NCBI GenBank assembly: GCA_033297075.1 | Contig: MU858055.1 | Location: 248,001-312,000, forward strand | DNA: 64,000 nt | Reading direction: 5' to 3' | From: Rhypophila decipiens | Taxonomy: Eukaryota; Ascomycota; Sordariomycetes; Sordariales; Naviculisporaceae | In this document: piece after piece, positions 45,473 to 55,100 of the stretch | How positions within the stretch are numbered: position 1 is the stretch's first letter | Layout: the number at the start of each line of letters is the position of its first letter | Made by a program: the position numbers and the translations under genes | The notes under the pieces: model-generated | Database searches by the model: none | Told to the model about the DNA's origin: nothing | What the model saw: the letters and a program-made list of their open reading frames with translations, nothing else

Positions 45473-47212
45473 TTAATCTACACCGACAAGAAGATCTACG
45501 ACGATATTCACCAAAGCCACCAGAATCTCGGCCGCGATGAGCACGATGACTGTTTGTCGCGATGTTAGCACATGACTGGCCACGGGACGGAATCAAATCA
45601 TAGCAGCAAGGAACTTACCAATCCACTCCAGTTTCTCCCCGTGGCCGTGACTCAATTGATCCTTGAGGACGGCGAGGAGGTCAGCAATCACGTCCAGTCT
45701 CTCAGTCAGCAGCCCGACGCGCTGGTCCATCTCCAGGTAACTCCGCACGGCTTGATAGACAGGCTCAAGCTGCGGTTCTACCCAAAACAGCTCCGGGGTA
45801 TCGAGAACCGAACCGTTAAGGTGAATACTGATGCGAAGAATGAACAGCTCTCCGATCTGCATGTTAATCTGTGATCGACTCAGGGCAATCTTTCCTGTCA
45901 GTGCGAGCTGCGTGGGGATGTCCTTGCACGTGTCGATGGTAGATGCTATTAGCTCTTCGAACAGGGATGTCTAGATTCGAGATTGTCAGCCTATGCCTGT
46001 GGTTGCCAAGAGAGACAACTCTCAAAAAGGACCACTTGCCTTGACGCTTTGAGCCAACGCATGCGAAATGGCCAGCTTGGTCATGTAGCTGTTCTTGTCC
46101 CGAAGCGTAATGAAGTCATTGTATATCCGTGCCTGGTACTCGTTTGTGTAGTAGAAGTTGAAGTATTCCGCCTCCATGTCGTCTGCCGGCAACTTCTCCA
46201 GTTCAAACTTTGCAATCTCCTTCAAGAACCGTTGCTCCTGAGCAGCCGACATGCCCCATATTACTACCACACCGTAGTCGAAGAGGAATACCTCTGGGGT
46301 GTGGACATGGATATCGAAGTCGGATATGTCATCCGAGAGTGCGTTTTCATCCTCGTAGCCCTGACCAGTAAACTCGCTATTGGCCCGGTTTTCCAGGCTC
46401 AACAAATCCGGTCGATGGAACTCACTTTCGCCCTCTGAAACCTCGCCCGTTGAATGTCTCCGCTCTGTCTCGTGTAATGGCCGTGAGTGTACCTCGACCG
46501 CTCTTTCCTGATGGGCATCTACTTGCTTCTGATTATAGTTGTAAGGAGTGTAGATACACTCGTCGATCAACTTTGGGTTTGCGCCCCGAACCTTTCCTCG
46601 TCCTTTCAAGAACCTCATCAGACCGTCCATCTGGTACTTATTCGCAGTACAGTATGCCGTCACTCTCGGAAGCCTGCCTCGATCCGCTTTGCCCAGGCGG
46701 GCGGCATCACGGCGTGCCGTGGGGTCCTTGATACGTGTGTATTGAGAGTAGACATCGCGGCCGCTCTCTTCGTCGTCGTCTTCGACCTCTGGTGTGGGTA
46801 AGAGCTTGAGCTTTTGTGCGTCCTTGGTACTTCTTCGCGGGCCGACCTTGGGTTGATGTGCTCCGGGAGATGACGAGGTTAAGGGAAGGCCAGTGCCGGG
46901 ATGACCTGTCGTGCCCCCGTGGCTGTTTCGTCGTCGTAGCTTGCCATTCAGAGCCGCCAGCATGGGCGGTCCACCGCCTAGGCCTCCAGTGCTGATGGCA
47001 GACGGACTGGGAGGCCCCAGTTGCGTCGTGTTGTAGGTCACTCGCTGCTGTCGATAGCCAGGCTCTGGCTCAATGGTTTTGGAGACGGGATTGGCATTGA
47101 AGGTGACATTCCTCTGAGGGCGGGGAGGTCGAGTGGATTCGGGGGATGTCGGCGTCGTCGGCGAGGTCTGTGGTAGGAGGGGGGTGTTTTCTGATATTGC
47201 ATTGGTAGCCAT
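45473..47212 (-). CDS. Rmd1/Sif2-family membrane protein (DUF155)
   Basis: Member of the RMND1/DUF155 family (yeast Rmd1 and Rmd8, fission yeast Sif2/Sif3); the molecular role is unclear. Three exons on the minus strand: 47212-46040, 45970-45619 and 45549-45473, 533 residues. The first intron (69 nt) uses a GC donor in the context AAG/GCAAGT; the second (69 nt) is GT-AG. Residues 1-185 are Pro/Ser/Thr-rich and disordered, with many basic sites. The DUF155 core follows: RVTAYCTANKYQMDGLMRFL, then VFLFDYGVVVIWGMSAAQEQ and MEAEYFNFYYTNEYQARIYN. Helical segments then continue through the exon 2 stretch ending in LEMDQRVGLLTERLDVIADL. The last exon encodes a C-terminal membrane segment (VIVLIAAEILVALVNIVVDL). 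The start ATG follows about 470 nt without another ATG on this strand. Confidence 0.88.
45971..46039 (-). other. GC-AG intron in the DUF155 gene
   Basis: The donor reads AAG/GCAAGT on the minus strand, the standard non-canonical GC donor context. The acceptor is CTAG before ACATCC. Splicing joins SVK to TSLFEELIAS in frame and removes a stop. Confidence 0.75.
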
Positions 47213-48641
47213 GATTGCTTCGGCCGCGATACCGCGGTGGCTTGTGGTTGGCTATTGCACAGGATTCACTCTTGTCTCAGATTTGGACAAATAAGGAATG
47301 GAATTGCAGAGTAAATAAAGATCGCTGTTCAGCCTATTTGATAGGCGATAGAGAACCACTTCAATGCAAACACTGGCCCGGATGTGACTATGTTCGCCGG
47401 AAGAGATTGTCGCTCCTGTTGAGATTGTCGTGGGATTCTTGGTTTCGTCGGTTGAATTTAGTGACGTCTTGGTCTTGAGTTCTCGGCACCTGGTAGGGAC
47501 TAGTGCTAGCGGCTGCCGTGTGGGGTACTGTATGTACGGAGTACAGAATTACAGTATTGGCAGCGTTATCAGTACGTAGTACGGCAGTATCGATAAGAAA
47601 AGAGTACACCCGTTTCAAGACCCCCACGATGACCGCTTTAGGAGAGGACTGGACCGCCTGTTCTGAGGGGCTTTTCGCCTTCTCCATTACGCTGCTGCAT
47701 AGAAAATGCATAGAAGATGAACAAGAACATGACAACCTGCAAGTCATGCCCTTACCAGAGTCTTGGGTTCTCCGGCCAAAAACACCATAACCTCGATCAT
47801 CACCACCATGACTCAGTGCTCACTCCCCAGACCTCTATGTCAAATATCAAGAAGGAAGATATCCGCTCCCTCTGGAAATGATATCTGATTTGTTGATACG
47901 CCGCTCTACCAGCATAAGTACTGGCTCACGAGATGGTCGAGGCCATGGCTCCGTAGTTTGCACCTCAAGGGGTGGCGATGGCATTTGCTTCTCTGAAGAA
48001 GATGCTCATGACTATCCGTCATGTCCAGAACCAACCCGGTTGTGTGCTGAAAGCTATTCATCATGAACTGCCCTGTGTGCAGGCGGAAAGGATAAGTGGA
48101 CCTTATAGGGCAGAACCGTGGCGTGGACTTCGCCTTGACATTCTCTCCTTCCTTCTATTCTTTGCAAGCTGGTCCGTTTTTCGTCCAAGTTCTGGTCGAG
48201 ATGGAGACATATCCCACGGACACAACTGAGCTGTGTCTTTCAGTCCGAACTTGTCCGAAAGGCATCTTGGCTTGCCAAAGGTCTTGATGAAAGGACTCGT
48301 GCCCGGGATCATGCATATTGGTTCCTCCTACAACGAATTCAGTCCAACACTCTCTCCGGCCTTCTCGCCGGCCGGCGCTGCCAGATCTCAAGATTATCCA
48401 TATGTATTTATGATCTCTCCTTTGCACCAGCCGGCCAGACTCACCTCATCCTTCACGTCTCCCCTCCCACACCAAATACTTTCTGACCCCTTTCAACTAC
48501 CTACACCACCATTGTCGAGCGAGTTGTCAAAGTTGGCAACCATAACCTCATCTCTACACACATGAATATTTCGTGTCACAATCGAATAAAGTTATTCAGG
48601 TGTCTTCGCCCAGGTCTTTGATTCCCTGCCTCATTCATTCC
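47213..48641. other. Divergent promoter region
   Basis: About 1.4 kb separates the DUF155 gene (leftward) and the next gene (rightward). One exact TACGGAGTAC occurs at 47535-47544. No gene is supported; short open frames near 47503-48565 have no recognisable domain. Confidence 0.5.
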
Positions 48642-48677
48642 ATGTCAACATGGATTCTCTCTTCCCTCGCGCCATGA
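48642..48677 (+). promoter_or_regulatory. Short uORF overlapping the start of the 807-residue protein gene
   Basis: An ATG eight bases before the main ATG opens an 11-codon frame that ends in TGA inside the main coding sequence. The two are out of frame, so initiation at the first ATG would lower output of the main protein. Whether the transcript includes it is not known. Confidence 0.5.
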
Positions 48678-51142
48678 CAGTTATGGGGGCACTCACTCAA
48701 AGCTGGACCTTCAACGCGCCAACAGCGGACGTAAAGCAGGAAGAAGACGCGCCACTTCATGAAACCAGCGAGAACGACTCCCAGAATATGTCCATCTCAC
48801 CTCTTGTCTCTACCACCATCCTCAGTGATGCTTCGAGGCCAACCGAGGACAGCAAGTTAACGAACACGAGCGGTTAGTCTTTACTCTCACGAACCATATG
48901 ATCTAGATCGTCTTACGAGGATTTTCATCACCCCCAAACAGATAATACTGGAGCTATGCCTTCCATCAATCTCGAGTTTCAGCATGGCAGTGAATCGGAT
49001 GATGATAATGACATTATCGCTGTCATCAGAAAACGCCAGAGAACGCATCCCCAAACCGGACAGCCATCTGTACCAACCAACGATTCATCCAACATAACGT
49101 TAGCCATCTCATCCGAGACTCCGTTTACCAAGGCAATCTCTCAGATTGGTAAGGGCTGGAACTCGTTTATTGTCGGCAATTTCCTCCAACATATCAGGGG
49201 AGAGGATACTCCCGATATCAATACCACCACCGCCACTAATTCTCTCCCCGAGGTTCATGTCCCACCCTCCGTTTGCCCTCCTTGTCCAGATGGCCCCATC
49301 CATGGTAACGGCCGAGTCTCAACCGGAACAACGAGAAGTCATAAACGTCCCCTCCTTACAGAGGGGGACATTGAGACAGAGGATTGTCTCAACGCTCGCA
49401 CTTCTTCCCCGTCAGGGTCCACTAGCAAAAGACGGATGATAGATCGCCACCACCATCGAGCATCGGGGTCTAGCCGGCGCAGGAGCAGTCCAGATAAGAC
49501 TTCTTTCCATGTTTATAGTGATGTCCTCTCACGAGAGACATACAAGGCGATCAAGCATACACCGATTACTGCCGAGGCGAAGGCTCGCGAACGCGTCCAT
49601 GATATAAAACACGGAAAAGGAAAAGGCTCTACGGGCTTATCAGCGGCCAAAACAAATGATGATGATGAGCTATTCAAAGTCTTTGCGGCAAAGCAAACAC
49701 CCCAGCAGAGGAACCAAGTCGCCCGTGGCCTGTTAGTTGCCCCTGAGAGGCAGAGAGAAGCCGCGGATACATATTACACGACAAATAACATACTTACCAG
49801 CCCAATAAAACGCAAAGTTCCTCAGAAACCTGCCAGGACCTCTGTACCCGAACCGAAGGCTGGACCCCCCCGAGCAGAGCCACTGCCCAGACCACGGCCC
49901 AGGCCACCAGCAGAGCGAGCGCCTAAACCAAGGGCAGAGATACCACCGCCGCCACCTTCTCCTCCTCCTCCTCGGGAACCTGTCTGCATGTCATCAACTC
50001 CCGTTCAGACCATACCGGCCCAAGATTTCCTCGACACAGAGCGTCTAGTTACCCAATGGGTAGTCTACCGCACCCCTAGATTCTGCTCCGACAAGTTCGA
50101 CAAGCACCAAAGAAAGATCCGGTGCACTACACATCTCTCGAAAAGAGCTGCCAACGAGGCAGCCCACGCCAGACACGAACGAATCCACAAGGGCGTGGTG
50201 AGAAAGTCTTGGGCCATGACGGGATATGACAAGGGGCTGTTCGAGGGCATCGTGGAATATACCAGCGGTGGTGATGGAGGAAAAGAGGCCAATGTTATAC
50301 ACTTTTGGGTCGAAGAGGAAACCAGGGACTTGGCCAAGGTATCGGAAAAGTGGCGGGAGAATGGCAAGACGCTCCATCTCGACCAGGCCCGAGCCAGTAT
50401 ATACGCCAGGAAGAGGTATGATGTGTGGTCTGTGACGATTTATCCTGCGGCTGGCATGGGCGGGCAAAGTCAGAGACAAACGTTGATGGTTGAGTGCGGT
50501 GGTGATGGCGATGAGGACGATGACCGAAACGATCTACTCGAAGGAGGAAACGACGATAGCAGCAGAACGGAGGAAGATCAAACTTTTGTCACCAGCCCGG
50601 GCAGCACCACCGAGGCCAGCCAGACTTTGCTTGGTAGCTCTTCTTTCAGCTCCCTTGCTTCTTCTGGTCCTAGTCATCACAACTCTCATGGTCCCCCCAC
50701 AAGTCCAGTAATCAACCCATTCACGTATATCTCCACGCCCAAACTGCGACCCCACGGCAGTTACACCACAGCTCGAGTCGCAAACGAGGCCGCCTTGGCG
50801 ACAATACTCGACCTGGCAAGGCCCAAGAATGCCAGAATCGAAGACCATCACTTCTACAAGCATCATCTGGTGCCGGAGTTGACAAGCCAGTTCTGGGAAG
50901 ATCAGACTCGGGGCGGAGGTCCGGACGTGCCTGTCACGATTCAATGGGATGCCACAGAGGTTGAGGGGTGCAAGTGGGATTTCTTGTATTTGGAGGTGCA
51001 GGTTGTCGAGAGTGAGCTGGAGGGAGTGGTTGATCTTGGAGATATCGCTGTTGATGGAGGACCCCCTCCTCCTCCTCCTCCTCGCGAGGCAGTTGGTGAC
51101 GTGGAGGACGAGGATGAAAGTGAGGTGAGTGAGGCGGATTAA
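48650..51142 (+). CDS. Hypothetical protein with polyproline linker, likely nuclear
   Basis: I do not recognise the family. Two exons: 48650-48872 and 48942-51142, with a 69-nt intron (GTTAGT, CAAACAG), 807 residues. The first 300 residues are low-complexity with acidic runs (SESDDDND), basic patches (RKRQR, SKRRM, GSSRRRSSP) that could be nuclear localisation signals, and a His/Arg/Ser stretch. A proline-rich linker (about 380-430, PPPPPSPPPPREP) precedes a more ordered domain at about 440-590. That domain has conserved-looking features: TQWVVYRTPRFCSDKFDK, CTTHLSKRAANEAAHARHER, HFWVEEETRDLAKVSEKW and YDVWSVTIYP. A second ordered part near the C-terminus (about 660-770) includes VPVTIQWDATEVEGCKWDFL. 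The C-terminus is acidic with another proline run. No enzyme motif is visible. Confidence 0.75.
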
Positions 51143-52170
51143 CGGGCGGTGGTGGATTTGCACTTGAAAGGGGTATGGAGTTGGTCTTGGTGGTGTGATA
51201 TGGGTCTAAATGAGGCCTGGTGTTTGTATTTTGGAAGGTGTTGATATGGTCCTTTATATGCCTTGAGTTCAGAGTCTTTACCCTTTTTATTTTCGTCAAG
51301 TTGTTTTTATATTTATTTGACACCCCTCCTACTCCTTTAGCCTTGATTTACTTTCTTTGGGAGAATGGTTTATGCTTTCGCTGGCTCACCAGCCATCCAC
51401 AATGGTAAATCCAGTCAGACGCAGGTACACAGCACCTATTAGTAGCCTCTCAGTACTCCAAGCGATTCTCAATATTCCTACAATCCATATTATTTTTTAA
51501 ACAGATCACAATCGGTGAACATTCAGCTGGGCTGTTTTACTTATTTTGTTGAGCAACATCGACTATGCATGGTACAAACATCAAGAACTGGAAAATTAAG
51601 TCATTTAAGTTGTGTTCGAGTAAGGGAGTGAGTGCAGGAAACAAGTCAACCCTGGGTTGACCTCGGTAAGCATCCTACACGTGCTTGATGATCGGCTTGG
51701 ATCAGAATATATTAGACATTTACAAACGGTAGATGAAAAATAGCAAAGTAAGGAGACAGGTATCTCATTGTTATCAATCCGCCGTATGCTATGGACAGTC
51801 CAGTCATGCTACCTTATGTTTAAAAACCCCCATTTCATCAGACACGGAATCCCTCCTCGGCCCGACTCTCAGCCGTCTATAGACTGCCCACCCACTGGTA
51901 ATGCATATGGATAGGATACACGTTGTGACACGACACTAGATAAAATAAAAAAAGTACAACAGTGTGCCAATCGCACTCGACATGCCCATAATCCACCCAG
52001 TCCTCCGTTCCCATCCCATTGCTTATTTGTGTTCGGTTCCCAAGGTACCAGAGATCCCTATCCCGATATCCGAACACATATACAAACATGCCAAAACCAA
52101 AAACCAACGCTGACAATAACTTATAAAAAAACGAATCGCTTCCTTTAGTTCCTTCCTTGAATGCTGCCCT
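51143..52170. other. Spacer between convergent genes
   Basis: About 1 kb between two 3' ends. It is somewhat AT-rich and presumably holds the 3' UTRs of both neighbours. No gene is supported. Confidence 0.6.
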
Positions 52171-55100
52171 TTACTGCATAGTCTTCAAGAAGCCATCCAG
52201 ATCAAAACTCTCTTCATACTGGGTATTATCCCACAGCTCGCCCAAACCCTCCAGCCAGGCTGCCTTCTTGGTTCCCGGTTGACGAACATCGCCCGTCTCG
52301 ATATCAATGATGTCCTCCTCCCTCCCCTCGATCTGATCCTTCGACTTGTCCGATATCAGGCTCGGCCCACTGCCTCCTTCACCAAAGCTAAACAGATCCA
52401 GTATCTGATCCGTGTCCATCGTGGCCAGCCCCGCATTCTGCTGATTGACAACCGTGCTGGCCACGTCGATCTTGAAGCGCTGCAGGCTGAGGATCTTCTC
52501 CTCCAGGGTGCCGCGTGTAATCAGGCGGTAAACGTTAACCACCTTCTTCTGGCCGATACGATGGGCTCGGTCCATAGCCTGAAGATCCTTTTGCGGATTC
52601 CAGTCGTGCTCGACAAAGATGACAGTGTCGGCACCGGTCAAGTTGAGACCCAAACCACCAACGCTGGTGGTGAGCAGGAGAACATCGTACGAAGGATCAC
52701 TGTTGAACTTGTTGACAATGTCCTGTCTGCGATTGGGCTCTACTGAACCATCGAGACGGAGATAGGAAACAGAAGGCAGCATCCGCTTCAGAACTGTGTT
52801 CTGGACCATGTCGAGCATTTCCTTCATCTGGCAAAAGATCAGTGCACGGTGAGGCTTGATGGGAGTGTAGAGCGGATCGCTGGATTCCTGCCCCTCGACG
52901 CCAATGCCACAGTCCACCAGGAGATCGCGAAGTGCTCCCAGCTTTGGTGCATGGACGGGATCCTCCAGACTAGTGTTCTTCTTGGCCAGGAAAGTCTGCG
53001 TCTCGGCGTAGGCTCGGTGATCGGGTTTCATGACCATAGCTGGAGAATTGCAAAGTTTGCGCATGTATTGCAAAGCCTGGAAGATGTGTTGCTTGGCTTC
53101 CTTGTCGTCCCGGCCGGCTTCCTCGTGGATCTTCTTGGACTCTTTCTTGGTAAAATCCTCAAACAGCTTCTTTTGAAGGTCGCTGAGATCGCAGTAGTAG
53201 TTCTGCAGGATCTTGGGTGGCAGGTCGTTGAGCACCTCCTCTTTCAACCGTCTCAAGAGGAAGGGCAGCACCTGTTTGTGCAGTGCTTCGATGGCCAGCG
53301 CGCCAGCTTCCTGCTCCTTTGAGGAAGCCTTGCTATACCGACTGTTGGCAATTGGCTTTGCAAACCGGTCTTGGAACACCTTTTCTGCGCCCAAGAAGCC
53401 GGGCATAAGGAAGTCAAACAAAGACCACAGCTCAAGCACATTGTTTTGGATAGGAGTGCCTGTCAAAATGAGGCGATGGTTGCTAGCGAGCCTCTTGACG
53501 GCAATGGTCGTCTTTGCCTTGGGATTCTTGATCAAGTGCCCTTCGTCAAGAACGACGTAGTTCCAGTTGTACTTCTCGATGAATTCGATGTCATTGCGGC
53601 ATACATCGTACGACGTAACCACAATATCACTCTGGTCCAGCGCATCCTTGAACTGTCGTCTCTCCGAAGTGGGGCCCACATAAGCGGTAACACTGAGGAA
53701 AGGAGCAAACGTCTTGACCTCCTGCTGCCAGTGACCCGACAGAGTTGGCGGGCACACGATTAGTGACGGCAGCTTCCTCATATCGGGATTTCCTGTCCTG
53801 GAGAATTCTTCGGCACGCTGATGATGGTCGCTAGCAACAATGCAGAGAGTCTGCAAGGTTTTGCCAAGTCCCATGTCGTCGCAAAGGATGCCGTGAAGAT
53901 GGTATTTGTTGAGAAAGTGAAGCCAGTTGACGCCTTCTTGCTGGTACGAGCGCAGTTCTGCTTTGATGGCCACGGGGATCTTGAAAGGCTCAACCTTTTT
54001 CGGATCCAACAATTGCTGGATGAACGTCCTCTCGCGGTCTCTTCCCCTGAGCAGTTCTTCCGAGAGCCCTGGAGGGTCCGGAATACCCGCCTCGAGAGGA
54101 ACCAGCTTGACGAGGGTAGCAAAGGACGTAGTAGCAATGAGACGGATCTCCTGGTCTGAATCGCTCATTCTGCCCAGCACTGGGACAATGAGGAAGATCA
54201 CATAGGGGAGAATGCCGTCACCCATGACGGCGATGAGGTGGTAAATGACTTCGATGGCGCCTTGGCGGAAATTGAGGTCGACCGGGTTATTGATGGATGG
54301 CAGCACTTTCTCTACCAATGCTGTCATGCCCTCGACCGTCATCACACTGCAAATGGTTGCCATGCACTTTGCTGCCATGTAGCGGAAAATGGACAACTCG
54401 GACCGCAGGGCATTGATGATCAAGGGAACCTGTCTCATGACAAATGGATGGAGAGCAGGGTGCAGGGTTGGCGTCATGGTCCGAATCACCGACATGGCAT
54501 CGACGACTTCCTGCCCAAAGGTGCTGCCGATATCCCGAGCTTCTGCTGGTAAAGGACCCGAGAAGGCCTTCACTAGAGGCTCCTCCATGAATGCACGGAG
54601 ACTGGACACGCGTTCCAGGAGCTCGGGGCCAAAGGTTCGAGACAATATCTCGAGTGCCTCCTTAGCACCTCTTCTAGTGATGCGGGCCGCTTTTGCTTCG
54701 CGGGCGAATTTTGCAGCGTCGACATGGTCGACCCGATCCTCTTCTTTGTGCATCGAGAGGACCACATCCGTCTTGAGCCCGTGCGCCGGGAATTCGGGCG
54801 TCTCAGCAGTCTCAACACACGAGAACTTTACGAGGTTCGAGACCACTTTGTCGGCAGGTCCACGGCGGCCAGATTCTGTAAAGAGCTGAACAAGGCGTGC
54901 GATCGTGGCCGATGAGCGGTTCTGCAGCTCGCTGTTCTCTTCCAATTTTATACTGTCCATGATGGCCTTGATGAGGGGGCTCGGTTTCTTGGGCATGGCT
55001 TTCATGGCGACCAAAGCACAGGCAGCGGCAGCCCTGATCCGAGTATCACGAGCCTCCTTTGCAGCCTTGGCGTCAGTGATTGCGCCGACCACCACTTCTC

